The translations under genes were made by a program, and so were the position numbers. From assembly GCF_012910705.2 (NCBI RefSeq), contig NZ_WTVG02000037.1, forward strand, positions 434,001 to 498,000: 64,000 nucleotides of DNA, given 5' to 3'. A model generated the notes under the pieces. The model was not told the DNA's origin and ran no database searches. It saw only the letters and a program-made list of their open reading frames with translations. Source of the stretch: Aromatoleum anaerobium (GTDB lineage Bacteria; Pseudomonadota; Gammaproteobacteria; Burkholderiales; Rhodocyclaceae). Shown here one piece after another: positions 19,266-28,855 of this stretch (within the stretch, counting starts at the first letter, position 1; every line of letters starts with the position of its first letter).

Positions 19266-21263
19266 ATGAGCTATCAGGTTCTCGCCCGCAAGTGGCGCCC
19301 GAAGAGTTTCGCGACGCTGGTCGGCCAGGAACACGTCGTCCGGGCGCTCAGCCATGCGCTCGCCACCGGCCGGCTGCACCACGCGTGGCTGTTCACCGGC
19401 ACGCGCGGCGTCGGCAAGACGACCATTTCGCGCATTCTCGCGAAAGCACTGAACTGCGAAACCGGCGTCACGCCCGAGCCGTGCGGCACTTGCGCGGCCT
19501 GCCGCGCGATCGACGCGGACCGTTTTCCCGACTACGTCGAGATGGATGCGGCCTCGAACCGCGGGGTCGAGGACATGGCGGCGCTGCTCGACAAGGCGGT
19601 CTATGCGCCGGCGCAGGGGCGCTACAAGGTCTACATGATCGACGAAGTCCACATGCTGACCGGGCATGCGTTCAACGCGATGTTGAAGACGCTCGAAGAG
19701 CCTCCCGAACACGTCAAGTTCATCCTGGCGACGACGGATCCGCAGAAAATCCCGGTGACGGTGCTCTCCCGCTGCCTGCAGTTCAACCTCAAGCAGATGC
19801 CGCCGGGGCACATCATCGACCATCTCGGCGGCATCCTCGAGGCCGAGGGCGTGCCATTCGAGGTCCCCGCGCTGCGCCACCTCGCCAAGGCGGCGAACGG
19901 CTCGATGCGGGATGCACTGTCGCTGCTCGACCAAGCGATCGCGCACGGTTCGGGGCGCGTCGAGGAAGAGCAGGTCTCGCACATGCTCGGTACGGTCGGC
20001 GACGACCATCTGTACGCGGTGCTCGACGCGCTGGCCGCAGGCGACGTCGCCGGGATGCTCGCGGTGGCCGATCGCATGGAGGCGCGCAGTTTGTCGTTCG
20101 ACGCGGCGTTGCAGGCGCTCGCCTCGCTGCTGCACCGCATCGCGCTCATGCAGTTCGCCCCGGCGGCGATCGCCGACGATGCGGAACGCCAACGTCTCGC
20201 ACCGTATGCCGAGGCCTTCGACGCCGAGTTCCTGCAACTCGCCTACCAGATCGCCATCCATGGCCGCGACGAACTGTCGCTGGCGCCGGACGACTACGCG
20301 GGCTTCACGATGAGCCTGTTGCGCCTGCACGCATTCCGCCCCGAGCAGCCGGTGGCGCTCGGCAGTCCCGGCGACGCGGCCGGCGGAGGCGGGGCGGGAC
20401 GGGCGCGTGTCATCCCTCCGTCGCCGCCGCAGCCGGCCGCCAGTCTCGCAGCACGGGCCACGGCACCGGTGCCGCAGCGCGACGCCGCGCCGGTGGCAAG
20501 ACCGCCGGTGGCAAGGGGGATCCCCGTGGAGCATTCGCCACGCGAACGCGGGATTGCCGAGGCCGGGACGCGTTCGTCGCCGCCCGGCAGAGCAGTGGCG
20601 GTCGCCGAAGGTCCGGCCGAACCGTCGAACTCCGTTCCGCCGTGGGAGGACCTGCCGCCGGAGGCGTTCGCCGGGGAAACATCCGTGCCGCAACCCGCCC
20701 GCTCGTCCGCGCCGGCGCGCCTGCACTCCGGGAACGTGGTGGTCGAGCCGTCCCCCCTGCCCACGCCGGCACGAAGCGCGACGGCGGCGGCCGGAAGTGC
20801 TGTTCCGCGGCGCGCCGAGCGGCCGGAAGTCACGCCCGCATCGCCGGGCACAACAGCGCCCGAGATCGCGTCGGCCTTTGCCGCCGGCGAATGGCATGCG
20901 ATCCTCCGCGCGCTCGGCCTCGGCGGGATGATGCGGGAACTCGCGCAGCACTGCGAATGGACCGGATTTGCCGACGGCGTGCTGAACCTCCGGCTATCCG
21001 AAACCCATCGCCATTTGCTGGGCATGAATCCGGGACTCCTCGACCGCCTGCAGGACGCGCTCGCGACGCAGTATGGCGGTCCGCTGCGGCTCAGGATCGA
21101 GACCGGCGCGATCGCCGGCGAAACCCCGGCGCAACGCGACCAGGCGGAAAAACGGGCGCGGCACGTCGAGGCTGTGGCGGCGTTGGAGAGCGACCCTTTC
21201 GTGCGTGAACTGATCGAACGATTCGACGCGTCCCTCGTGGAAGCGTCGGTAAGACCACTTTGA
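19266..21263 (+). CDS. dnaX: DNA polymerase III subunits gamma and tau
   Basis: This 665-residue clamp-loader ATPase has Walker A GTRGVGKTT (about residue 45), a zinc module CETGVTPEPCGTCAAC (about 63-78), Walker B with DEVHML (about 125) and the SRC sensor region. A long Pro/Ala-rich linker (about 360-540) leads to a tau-specific C-terminal domain that contacts the polymerase and helicase. No slippery heptamer is visible at the gamma/tau junction, so only tau may be made. It starts the dnaX-ybaB-recR group; there is no Shine-Dalgarno sequence before the ATG, but a -10 box six bases upstream suggests a leaderless transcript. Confidence 0.96.
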   Translation: MSYQVLARKWRPKSFATLVGQEHVVRALSHALATGRLHHAWLFTGTRGVGKTTISRILAKALNCETGVTPEPCGTCAACRAIDADRFPDYVEMDAASNRGVEDMAALLDKAVYAPAQGRYKVYMIDEVHMLTGHAFNAMLKTLEEPPEHVKFILATTDPQKIPVTVLSRCLQFNLKQMPPGHIIDHLGGILEAEGVPFEVPALRHLAKAANGSMRDALSLLDQAIAHGSGRVEEEQVSHMLGTVGDDHLYAVLDALAAGDVAGMLAVADRMEARSLSFDAALQALASLLHRIALMQFAPAAIADDAERQRLAPYAEAFDAEFLQLAYQIAIHGRDELSLAPDDYAGFTMSLLRLHAFRPEQPVALGSPGDAAGGGGAGRARVIPPSPPQPAASLAARATAPVPQRDAAPVARPPVARGIPVEHSPRERGIAEAGTRSSPPGRAVAVAEGPAEPSNSVPPWEDLPPEAFAGETSVPQPARSSAPARLHSGNVVVEPSPLPTPARSATAAAGSAVPRRAERPEVTPASPGTTAPEIASAFAAGEWHAILRALGLGGMMRELAQHCEWTGFADGVLNLRLSETHRHLLGMNPGLLDRLQDALATQYGGPLRLRIETGAIAGETPAQRDQAEKRARHVEAVAALESDPFVRELIERFDASLVEASVRPL

Positions 21264-21287
21264 ATTTCTCTTGCGGAGAATCTGGCG

Positions 21288-21611
21288 ATGATGAAAGGCG
21301 GAATTGCCGGGCTGATGAAACAGGCCCAGCAGATGCAGGAAAACATGAAGAAGATGCAGGACCAGTTGGCCTCGGTCGAAGTCGAGGGGCAGTCGGGCGC
21401 CGGGATGGTCAAGGTGCTGATGACCTGCAAGTACGACGTGCGCCGCGTGACGATCGACGACTCGGTGATGGACGACAAGGAAATGCTCGAGGATCTCCTC
21501 GCGGCCGCTGTCAATGACGCGGTGCGCCGCGTGGAAACGACGACGCAGGAGAAAATGGCGGGCTTCACGTCCGGCCTCAACCTGCCGCCCGGGATGAAGC
21601 TGCCGTTCTGA
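21288..21611 (+). CDS. ybaB: YbaB/EbfC family nucleoid-associated protein
   Basis: This 107-residue dimeric DNA-binding protein is normal for the family: helical N-terminus [20 protein letters not shown], the short sheet with [18 protein letters not shown], and the C-terminal helix. It follows dnaX after 24 bases and abuts recR without a gap, the classic replication-recombination cluster. TTGCGGAGAA precedes the ATG. Confidence 0.95.
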   Translation: MMKGGIAGLMKQAQQMQENMKKMQDQLASVEVEGQSGAGMVKVLMTCKYDVRRVTIDDSVMDDKEMLEDLLAAAVNDAVRRVETTTQEKMAGFTSGLNLPPGMKLPF

Positions 21612-22205
21612 ATGTCCCCTTCCAGTCTTGACGAACTGATCGACGCGTTGCGCGGCCTGCCTGGGGTCGGGCCGAAGTCTGCGCAGCGCATGGCCTACCA
21701 TCTTTTGCAGCGCGACCAGCGCGGCGCCGAACGTCTTGCCCGGGCGCTCGGCAATGCGCTCGCGGTGCTGTGTCATTGCGAACGCTGCAACACCTTCACA
21801 GAAACCGAGATCTGCCAGCGCTGCGCGAGCCCCCAGCGCGACGCGTCGCTGCTGTGCGTCGTCGAAATGCCGGCCGACCTCGCGGTGATCGAGCAGACCC
21901 ATGCGTACAACGGGCTGTATTACGTGCTCATGGGCCGTCTGTCGCCGCTCGATGGCATCGGTCCGCGCGAACTCAAGCTCGACAAGCTGCTCGCCCGGGT
22001 CGCCGACAACACCGTGCAGGAAGTGATCCTCGCGACGAACTTCACGAATGAAGGCGAGGCGACGGCCCACATCGTCGCGGAACTGCTCGCCGCGCGCGGC
22101 GTCAAGGTCAGCCGTCTCTCGCGGGGCGTGCCGGTGGGCGGCGAACTCGAACACACCGACACCGGCACGATCGCGCAGGCGCTCGTCGAGAGGCGCCCGC
22201 TCTGA
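21612..22205 (+). CDS. recR: Recombination protein RecR
   Basis: This 197-residue protein acts with RecF and RecO in gap repair. It shows the N-terminal helix-hairpin-helix ([20 protein letters not shown]), a four-Cys zinc finger (CHCERC ... CQRC, about residues 56-72), and the Toprim domain ([14 protein letters not shown]). The ATG follows directly after the ybaB stop codon, so translation is probably coupled. Confidence 0.96.
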   Translation: MSPSSLDELIDALRGLPGVGPKSAQRMAYHLLQRDQRGAERLARALGNALAVLCHCERCNTFTETEICQRCASPQRDASLLCVVEMPADLAVIEQTHAYNGLYYVLMGRLSPLDGIGPRELKLDKLLARVADNTVQEVILATNFTNEGEATAHIVAELLAARGVKVSRLSRGVPVGGELEHTDTGTIAQALVERRPL

Positions 22206-22393
22206 CCGCCGGCAGCATGTTGCTGCGCCGCACAAAACACCTCGTTGCAGCTGCGTTCCGGGCGCCCGCGCGGAATGCTAAATCCATGATCCGAATACAC
22301 CTTTGAGCTTTATGCTTTTTATGTTGCGGCCAGTTTGATAGAATCCGGCAGTTTTTTTGTATCCGGAAATGGCTTTTTTTCAGGGATGATGTC

Positions 22394-22987
22394 ATGAGCG
22401 TGGATCAGAAGATGGACAGTGGCCGGCGGCAACTGCTTGTCGCAACGTCGGCGGTCGGCGGCGTTGCAGTGGTCGCGACGGCGGTGCCGTTCGTTGCCAG
22501 CTTGACGCCGTCGGAACGTGCCAAGGCGGCAGGCGCCCCGGTCGAAGCGGATATCGGCAAGCTCGCGCCAGGCGAGATGATGACTGTGGAGTGGCGCGGC
22601 AAGCCGGTGTGGATCCTGCGGCGTACGCCCGAAATGCTCGCGTCGCTGGAAAAGACCGAGCCGCTGGTGAGCGATCCGGCTTCGGAAAAGCCGATGCAGC
22701 CGGAATACGCGCAAAACAAGCACCGTTCGATCAACCCCGAATACCTCGTCGCGGTCGGCATCTGCACCCACCTGGGCTGTTCGCCGAGCGACAAGTTCAA
22801 GGTCGGTGCCGAGAGCGGCGTCGGGCCCGACTGGCCGGGCGGCTTCCTGTGCCCCTGCCACGGCTCCCTGTTCGACCTTGCCGGGCGCGTTTATCGCAGC
22901 ATGCCGGCGCCGGACAATCTCGAGATTCCGCCCTACAAGTTCCTCGCGGATACGCGGATTCTCATCGGTGACGACGCAAAGGCCTAA
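22394..22987 (+). CDS. petA: Ubiquinol-cytochrome c reductase, Rieske iron-sulfur subunit
   Basis: This 197-residue subunit of the bc1 complex has an N-terminal twin-arginine-like motif (SGRRQLL, about residue 9) before the single membrane anchor. The [2Fe-2S] ligands are CTHLGC (about residue 124) and CPCHGS (about 153), including the disulfide-forming Cys of each loop. It takes electrons from ubiquinol and passes them to cytochrome c1 on the periplasmic face. It is first gene of the petABC operon; a possible -10 TAGAAT lies at 22339-22344. Confidence 0.96.
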   Translation: MSVDQKMDSGRRQLLVATSAVGGVAVVATAVPFVASLTPSERAKAAGAPVEADIGKLAPGEMMTVEWRGKPVWILRRTPEMLASLEKTEPLVSDPASEKPMQPEYAQNKHRSINPEYLVAVGICTHLGCSPSDKFKVGAESGVGPDWPGGFLCPCHGSLFDLAGRVYRSMPAPDNLEIPPYKFLADTRILIGDDAKA

Positions 22988-22990
22988 GCG

Positions 22991-24259
22991 ATGACTACAA
23001 AATCACAAGAACTGATGCACTGGATCGACGCGCGCTTCCCGCTCACGTCGACCTGGAAGGCGCACCTGTCGGAATATTACGCGCCGAAGAACTTCAATTT
23101 CTGGTACTTCTTCGGGTCGCTCGCGCTGCTGGTGCTGGTGATCCAGATCGTGACCGGCATCTTCCTGGTCATGCACTACAAGCCCGATGCTTCGGTGAAC
23201 GCGTCCGGCATCCCCGTCGCATTCGCCAGCGTCGAATACATCATGCGCGAAGTGCCGGGCGGCTGGCTGATCCGCTACCTGCACTCGACCGGCGCGTCGG
23301 CGTTCTTCGTCGTCGTCTACCTGCACATGTTCCGCGGGCTGCTGTACGGCTCGTACCGCAAGCCCCGCGAGCTGATCTGGGTCTTCGGCACGCTGATCTT
23401 CCTTGCGCTGATGGCCGAAGCGTTCATGGGCTACCTGTTGCCGTGGGGGCAGATGTCGTTCTGGGGTGCGCAGGTGATCGTGAACCTGTTTTCCGCGATC
23501 CCTGTGATCGGGCCGGACCTGTCGCTGGTCATCCGCGGTGATTACGTGGTGTCCGACGCGACGCTGAACCGCTTCTTCTCGTTCCACGTGATCGCCGTGC
23601 CGCTGGTGCTGATCGGCCTGGTGCTGGCGCACATCGTCGCGCTGCACGAAGTGGGCTCGAACAACCCGGACGGGGTCGAGATCAAGAAGAAGAAGGACGC
23701 CAGCGGCATCCCGCTCGACGGCATCCCGTTCCACCCGTACTACACCGTGAAGGACATCATGGGCGTAGTCGGTTTCCTGATCGTGTTCTCGGCAATCCTG
23801 TTCTTTGCGCCCGAGGGCGGCGGCTACTTCCTCGAGTACAACAACTTCATCCCCGCCGACCCGCTTAAGACGCCGCCGCATATCGCGCCGGTGTGGTACT
23901 TCACGCCGTTCTACTCGATCCTGCGCGCGGTGACGTACCCGCTGTTCGGCGTCGATGCGAAGTTCTGGGGCGTCGTCGCGATGGGCGCGTCGGTCGTGAT
24001 CATCGCCTTCCTGCCGTGGCTGGACCGCAGCCCGGTGAAGTCGATCCGCTACAAGGGCGGGCTGTTCAAGGCCATCCTGGCGGTGTTCCTGGTCGCGTTC
24101 TTCATCCTCGGCTACCTCGGCGTGCTGCCCCCGACCCCGGGCCGTACCCTGGTCGCCCAGATCTGCTCGGTGCTGTACTTCGCGTTCTTCCTGTTGATGC
24201 CGTGGTACAGCAAACTCGACAAGTGCAAACCCGAACCGGAAAGGGTGACGTTCAAATGA
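22991..24259 (+). CDS. petB: Ubiquinol-cytochrome c reductase, cytochrome b subunit
   Basis: This 422-residue membrane protein has eight predicted helices carrying the two b haems. His pairs sit in helix B (RYLHSTGAS and YLHMFRG) and helix D (RFFSFHVIAVP and the following LAHIVALHE). Quinol-site residues appear in the PEWY-like segment, here APVWYF, a substitution found in other betaproteobacteria. It follows petA after 3 bases, and its stop overlaps the petC start (ATGA). Confidence 0.95.
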   Translation: MTTKSQELMHWIDARFPLTSTWKAHLSEYYAPKNFNFWYFFGSLALLVLVIQIVTGIFLVMHYKPDASVNASGIPVAFASVEYIMREVPGGWLIRYLHSTGASAFFVVVYLHMFRGLLYGSYRKPRELIWVFGTLIFLALMAEAFMGYLLPWGQMSFWGAQVIVNLFSAIPVIGPDLSLVIRGDYVVSDATLNRFFSFHVIAVPLVLIGLVLAHIVALHEVGSNNPDGVEIKKKKDASGIPLDGIPFHPYYTVKDIMGVVGFLIVFSAILFFAPEGGGYFLEYNNFIPADPLKTPPHIAPVWYFTPFYSILRAVTYPLFGVDAKFWGVVAMGASVVIIAFLPWLDRSPVKSIRYKGGLFKAILAVFLVAFFILGYLGVLPPTPGRTLVAQICSVLYFAFFLLMPWYSKLDKCKPEPERVTFK

Positions 24260-25011
24260 GCATTCGTGTGATCAAGACTCTCAAGCGCCTGGCCGCCATC
24301 GTGCTGTTCGCGCCGGCTCTCGCGCTGTCCGCCGGGGCGGAACTGCATCTGGACAAGGCGCCGGTCAGCTCCGACCCGGCCGCACTGCAGAATGGCGCCA
24401 AGGTGTTCGTCAACTACTGCCTGAACTGCCACAGCGCGAGCTTCGCGCGTTACAACACGCTGCAGCAGATCGGTCTCGACGAGCAGCAGATCCGCGACAA
24501 CCTGATGTTCACCGGCGAACGCGTCGGCGACCTGATGAAGATCGCGATGCGCCCGGCCGAATCGAAGGTGTGGTTCGGGGTGACCCCGCCCGACCTGACG
24601 CTGATCGCGCGCCAGCGCGCATCCGAGTTCGGCAGCGGCGCCGACTGGCTGTACACTTATCTGCGTCAGTTCTACCGCGATCCGGCGCGCCCGACAGGCT
24701 GGAACAACGTGGTATTCGGCAACGTCGGCATGCCGCACGCGCTGTGGGAACTGCAGGGCCAACAGGTCGCGAAGGTCACCGAGCACGAGGACGGCACGAA
24801 ATCGGTCGCCCTTGAACTCGCGACGCCGGGCAGGATGAGCGTCGAGGAATATGACAAGACGGTTGCCGACCTGGTCTCCTTCCTCGTCTGGATGGGGGAG
24901 CCGATGGCCGACAAACGCAAGACGATCGGGATGTACGTATTGATCTTCCTGGCGGGGCTGTTCGTGCTCTCCTATGCTTTGAAGAAAAATTACTGGAAGG
25001 ATATTCACTGA
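24256..25011 (+). CDS. petC: Ubiquinol-cytochrome c reductase, cytochrome c1 subunit
   Basis: This 251-residue protein has a signal peptide (cleavage near AGA, residue 27), one c-type haem site CLNCH (about residue 55), a distal Met candidate in NVGMPHALWE, and a C-terminal membrane anchor (IGMYVLIFLAGLFVLSYAL). It completes the bc1 complex with PetA and PetB. The ATG at 24256 overlaps the petB stop by four bases, a sign of coupled translation. Confidence 0.95.
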   Translation: MSIRVIKTLKRLAAIVLFAPALALSAGAELHLDKAPVSSDPAALQNGAKVFVNYCLNCHSASFARYNTLQQIGLDEQQIRDNLMFTGERVGDLMKIAMRPAESKVWFGVTPPDLTLIARQRASEFGSGADWLYTYLRQFYRDPARPTGWNNVVFGNVGMPHALWELQGQQVAKVTEHEDGTKSVALELATPGRMSVEEYDKTVADLVSFLVWMGEPMADKRKTIGMYVLIFLAGLFVLSYALKKNYWKDIH

Positions 25012-25050
25012 GAACCCGCCGGACCTGATCCGCGCACTCATTGAATTTGA

Positions 25051-25087
25051 CGCACCACGCGGTCATCGCGTGGTGCGCTTTGCTTTT
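25051..25087 (+). terminator. Intrinsic terminator of the petABC operon
   Basis: A perfect 11-bp stem CGCACCACGCG with loop GTCAT is followed by CTTTGCTTTT. Confidence 0.85.
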
Positions 25088-25107
25088 GTACCAGGAGCTG
25101 CAACAAC

Positions 25108-25704
25108 ATGATGAACCTGTATTCCGGCACAACCGATCCGTTCAGTCACCGCTGCCGGATCGTGCTCTTCGAAAAGGGAATGGACTTCGAGGTCATCGAT
25201 GTCGACCTCTACAACAAGCCCGAAGACATCGCCATCATCAACCCGTACAACCGGGTGCCGGTGCTGGTCGATCGCGACCTCGTCCTGTACGAGGCGAACA
25301 TCATCAACGAGTACATCGACGAGCGCTTCCCGCATCCGCAGCTGATGCCGCCCGACCCGATCTTGCGCGCGCGTGCCCGCCAGTTGCTGCACACGTTCGA
25401 GCAGGAACTGTTCTCGCACATCGACGTGCTCGAGAAGAACCAGAAGGGCGTCGAAAAGAGCCGCGCCCACGTGCGTGACCAACTCGTTCAACTCGCACCG
25501 ATCTTCGTCAAGCAGAAGTTCATGCTAGGCGACGAGTTCTCGATGCTCGACGTCGCGATCGCCCCCTTGCTTTGGCGTCTCGAGCATTACGGCATCGAAC
25601 TGCCGAAGGCCGCTGCGAATCTCATGAAATACGCCGAACGCATTTTCAGCCGGCAGGGTTTCATCGACGCCTTGACCCCGTCCGAAAAGGTGATGCGGCG
25701 CTGA
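25108..25704 (+). CDS. sspA: Stringent starvation protein A (GST-fold)
   Basis: This 198-residue glutathione-S-transferase-fold protein lacks the catalytic Tyr/Ser/Cys environment of true transferases. The N-terminal thioredoxin-like part is MMNLYSGTTDPFSHRCRIVL with the cis-Pro in RVPVL, and the helical half ends near residue 195. In other bacteria SspA binds RNA polymerase and helps stationary-phase and acid survival. AGGAG lies before two tandem ATGs (25108 and 25111). Order petABC-sspA-sspB is standard in betaproteobacteria. Confidence 0.93.
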   Translation: MMNLYSGTTDPFSHRCRIVLFEKGMDFEVIDVDLYNKPEDIAIINPYNRVPVLVDRDLVLYEANIINEYIDERFPHPQLMPPDPILRARARQLLHTFEQELFSHIDVLEKNQKGVEKSRAHVRDQLVQLAPIFVKQKFMLGDEFSMLDVAIAPLLWRLEHYGIELPKAAANLMKYAERIFSRQGFIDALTPSEKVMRR

Positions 25705-25738
25705 ACGCCGAGGCCCCGTGTGAGGGGCGCTACCGACC

Positions 25739-26179
25739 ATGACAAACATATCTACCAAACCCTACCTGCTCCGCGCCATTTTCGAATGGTGCGTCGACCA
25801 GGGCTTCACGCCCCATATCGCGGTGCTCGTCGACGAGCGTACCGTGGTCCCGGCGGGCTATGCGCAAGACGGACAGATCGTGCTCAACCTGGGTTCCGAA
25901 GCGACGCAGCAACTGGTCATGGGCAACGACCTGATCACTTTCCAGGCGCGTTTCGGCGGCGTCGCCCACGCGCTGTCGGTCCCGGTGTCCAACGTCCTTG
26001 CAATCTACGCGCGGGAGAACGGGCACGGCATGGCGTTCGAGCCTGAAGCGGTGGTCGAGGCACCTGGTGTCCCGGCCGAGCAGGTCGGCGGACAGCAGGA
26101 CGAGGGCACTGCCGCCGCCACGCCGCCTGCGGAAAGGCGTCCGCCGGCGGGACGCAACCACCTGAAGATCGTCAAGTAA
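25739..26179 (+). CDS. sspB: ClpXP adaptor, SspB
   Basis: This 146-residue adaptor delivers ssrA-tagged peptides to ClpXP. The folded substrate-binding part is residues 1-100 (KPYLLRAIFEWCVDQGFTPHI, then LNLGSEAT and ITFQARFGG). The tail is disordered and ends in a short basic segment (GRNHLKIVK) equivalent to the XB motif that docks on ClpX. It lies 34 bases after sspA. Confidence 0.94.
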   Translation: MTNISTKPYLLRAIFEWCVDQGFTPHIAVLVDERTVVPAGYAQDGQIVLNLGSEATQQLVMGNDLITFQARFGGVAHALSVPVSNVLAIYARENGHGMAFEPEAVVEAPGVPAEQVGGQQDEGTAAATPPAERRPPAGRNHLKIVK

Positions 26180-26236
26180 CCGGGTGCAGCACAGGCCCGG
26201 ACGCCGCTCGGTTAACGGGACGAGCGCGGCCGAGGG

Positions 26237-27502
26237 TCAGGCTTCGTTTCCCAGGAACGGGAAGTGGGGTACCGGCGCTCGCCGGCCCGACATCAGGTCG
26301 GCGAGGCAGCTGGCAGACCCGCAGGCGAGCGTCCATCCGAGTGTCCCGTGTCCGGTGTTGTACCAAAGGTTGGGCAGACGGCTCCGCCCGATCAGCGGGA
26401 CATTGCCGGGCGTGGCGGGGCGCAGGCCGGCCCACAGGTGCGCGCCGGCGGTGTCGGTGACGTCGGGAAAACGCGCCTCCAGCCAGTCCAGGATGGCTTG
26501 GCAGCGGGCCAGGTTAATCTCGGTGTTGTAGCCGTTCAACTCGGCCGTCCCGGCGACGCGCAACCGGTCGCCAAGGCGCGAGCACACGATGCGGCGCGAT
26601 TCATCGGTGAGGCTGACGCTGGGCGCGCGCTGCGGGTCGCGTAGCGGGACGGTCACCGAATACCCTTTCACCGGGTAGATCGGCAGCTGCTCGCCAAGCG
26701 GGGCGACCAGCGGGCGGCTGTAGCTGCCGAGACACAGCACGTAGGCCGCGGCGGTAAGCCCGCCGTTGCGCCCTTCGGCGTCGTGGACCTCGATGCCGTT
26801 CATGCGCCCGCCGCTGTGGTCGATGCGGGTGATCGTGGTGTTGTAATGGAAGCGCACGCCCGCCTGCGCCGCCCGCTCGGCGAGTGCCTGGGTGAAACGG
26901 AAAGCGTCCCCCGACTCGTCGTTCGGTGCATACAGGCCGCCCGCAAGTTCCCCGGCCGTGCCGGCGAGCGCAGGTTCGATCGCGAGGCATTCGTCGCGGC
27001 TGCACGAGCGGGCCTGGATGCCATAGGTCGCGAGTTCCGCAACCTTGGCGCCGACGCGCGCGAACTCCTGCGGCGTAAAGAACAAATGCAGGATGCCGCG
27101 CTCGAGATGGTCGTAGGCGATGCCGGTTTCCGCGCGCAGCGCGCGCAGACGTTCGCCGCTGTGCACGGCGAGACTGGCAATGGCGGCGGTGTTGCGTCGC
27201 GCCCGGTGCGGCAGGCATTCACGCAGGAAGGCGAGCGTCCAGGCCCATTGGGCGGGGTCGGCGTGGGGGCGGAACAGCAGCGGGGCGTCCTCGCGGCCGA
27301 ACCAGCGCAGGGCGTTGAGCGGGGCCGCGGGGTTCGCCCAGGGTTCGGGGTGGCTGATCGAGATCTGGCCGCCGTTGGCGTAGCTGGTTTCGAGCGCGGC
27401 CTCGGGCTGGCGATCCACCACGCTTACCTCGAAGCCCGCCCTGGCCAGATACCAGGCGGTGGTGACGCCGGTCACGCCGGCGCCGAGAACCAGAACATGC
27501 AT
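26237..27502 (-). CDS. dadA: D-amino acid dehydrogenase, small (FAD) subunit type
   Basis: This 421-residue FAD enzyme oxidises D-amino acids to 2-oxo acids and passes electrons to the respiratory chain. The dinucleotide fold is at the N-terminus (VLVLGAGVTGVTTAWYLARAG), followed by the family segment ETSYANGGQIS, and the C-terminal FAD contact GLRPATPGNVPLIG with NTGHGTLGWTLACGS. The ATG at 27502 begins the fold directly; the longer frame to 27610 is rejected. There is no strong ribosome site. No alanine racemase gene is adjacent, so a role in general D-amino-acid use is inferred. Confidence 0.9.
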   Translation of the reverse strand: MHVLVLGAGVTGVTTAWYLARAGFEVSVVDRQPEAALETSYANGGQISISHPEPWANPAAPLNALRWFGREDAPLLFRPHADPAQWAWTLAFLRECLPHRARRNTAAIASLAVHSGERLRALRAETGIAYDHLERGILHLFFTPQEFARVGAKVAELATYGIQARSCSRDECLAIEPALAGTAGELAGGLYAPNDESGDAFRFTQALAERAAQAGVRFHYNTTITRIDHSGGRMNGIEVHDAEGRNGGLTAAAYVLCLGSYSRPLVAPLGEQLPIYPVKGYSVTVPLRDPQRAPSVSLTDESRRIVCSRLGDRLRVAGTAELNGYNTEINLARCQAILDWLEARFPDVTDTAGAHLWAGLRPATPGNVPLIGRSRLPNLWYNTGHGTLGWTLACGSASCLADLMSGRRAPVPHFPFLGNEA

Positions 27503-27730
27503 AGTGAGCGAGTGGGTTGAACGGAAAGAATTTTTGAGCCGCGCCGGACCGGACGTCTGCGATGGCGCAGTACGAGGCGGTGCAGCGGTGCAGGGGCAGC
27601 GATCGCCCAAGGATCATAACCGCGTTCGCGCACAGTGGTGCGCTCGACCGCCTTCCGCGGGATAATCCGCGCCGCAAGCTTGCGAAACAAACTGAAGTCT
27701 GGCCCGGCTGGACCAACAAGGAGTCAATTC

Positions 27731-28732
27731 ATGCGACGCGTCACGCTAACCCAATTCCTGATCGAGCAGCAGCGCGCTGGCCGCACCAGCCCGGACCTGC
27801 GACTGCTGATCGAAGTCGTCGCCCGGGCGGTGAAGGCGATCGGCGTCAATGTCTCGAAAGGGGCGCTGGCCGACCTGCTCGGCGAGGCGGGCACCGACAA
27901 CATCCAGGGCGAAGCGCAAAAGAAGCTCGACGTGATCGCAAACGAGATCCTGCTGCAGGCTAACGAATGGGGCGGGCACCTCGCGGCGATGGCATCGGAA
28001 GAGGTCGAGGAGGTGCACCAGATTCCGTTTGACTACCCGAAGGGCGGCTACCTGCTGCTGTTCGATCCGCTTGATGGTTCGTCGAACATCGACGTCAATA
28101 TCTCGGTCGGCACGATCTTCTCGGTGCTGCGCTTTCCCGAAGGTGTCAAGGAGCCGAACGAGCAATGCTTCCTGCAGCCCGGTCGCGAGCAGGTCGCCGC
28201 GGGATACGCGCTGTACGGTCCGTCGACCCTGCTGATCCTCACCGTCGGCAACGGCGTGCATGGCTTCACGCTGGACCGCGAGATGGGCAGCTTCGTCTAC
28301 ACCCACCCGTTCATGACGGTGCCGGTGGATACACAGGAATATGCGATCAACGCATCGAACGCGCGCCACTGGGAGCCGCCGGTGCAGCGCTATGTGGCCG
28401 AGTTGCAGCAGGGCAAGACGGGGCCGCGCGGCAAGGATTTCAACATGCGCTGGGTCGCGTCGATGGTCGCCGACGTGCATCGCGTCCTCACGCGCGGCGG
28501 CATCTTCATGTATCCGCTGGACGAGAAATGCCGTGACCAGGGCGGCAAGCTGCGCCTGATGTACGAGGCGAATCCGATGGCGATGCTCGTCGAGCAGGCC
28601 GGGGGCTCGGCAACGACCGGGCGCCAGCGGATCCTCGATGTGCAGCCGGAAAGGCTGCACCAGCGCGTGCCGGTGATCCTCGGTTCGACCCACGAAGTGG
28701 AGCGCGTGACCGCCTACCATCTCGAAGGCTGA
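27731..28732 (+). CDS. fbp: Fructose-1,6-bisphosphatase, class I
   Basis: This 333-residue gluconeogenic and Calvin-cycle phosphatase has metal ligands in the SEEVEEV segment (about residue 89-95) and in [10 protein letters not shown] (about 112-121), and sugar-phosphate contacts in the NASNARHW and [10 protein letters not shown] regions. AAGGAG lies 7-8 bases before the ATG at 27731; the longer in-frame extension to 27635 is not needed. It stands alone, divergent from dadA. No RuBisCO gene is in the window. Confidence 0.96.
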   Translation: MRRVTLTQFLIEQQRAGRTSPDLRLLIEVVARAVKAIGVNVSKGALADLLGEAGTDNIQGEAQKKLDVIANEILLQANEWGGHLAAMASEEVEEVHQIPFDYPKGGYLLLFDPLDGSSNIDVNISVGTIFSVLRFPEGVKEPNEQCFLQPGREQVAAGYALYGPSTLLILTVGNGVHGFTLDREMGSFVYTHPFMTVPVDTQEYAINASNARHWEPPVQRYVAELQQGKTGPRGKDFNMRWVASMVADVHRVLTRGGIFMYPLDEKCRDQGGKLRLMYEANPMAMLVEQAGGSATTGRQRILDVQPERLHQRVPVILGSTHEVERVTAYHLEG

Positions 28733-28843
28733 GCCGACGATGCCGGGCTGTAGGGCGTCCATGCCGGGAAAGACGGCGGGAGCTCCAGCCGCAGCCTGAA
28801 GGCGCAGCACGATCCGGATTCCGCCGAGGCCGCGCCTCTGCCG

Positions 28844-28855
28844 TAGAATCCGGTC
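28844..28855 (+). promoter_or_regulatory. -10 box six bases before the tamA ATG
   Basis: TAGAAT-CCGGTC-ATG has the same geometry as dnaX, hemX and pepP, with no Shine-Dalgarno sequence. It suggests a leaderless tamA mRNA. No good -35 is seen. Confidence 0.4.

Noticed and set aside
21140-21160. A-run near the end of dnaX as a programmed frameshift site
   Set aside because: It is too close to the 3' end to make gamma, lacks the A-AAA-AAG heptamer and shows no following hairpin of the known type.
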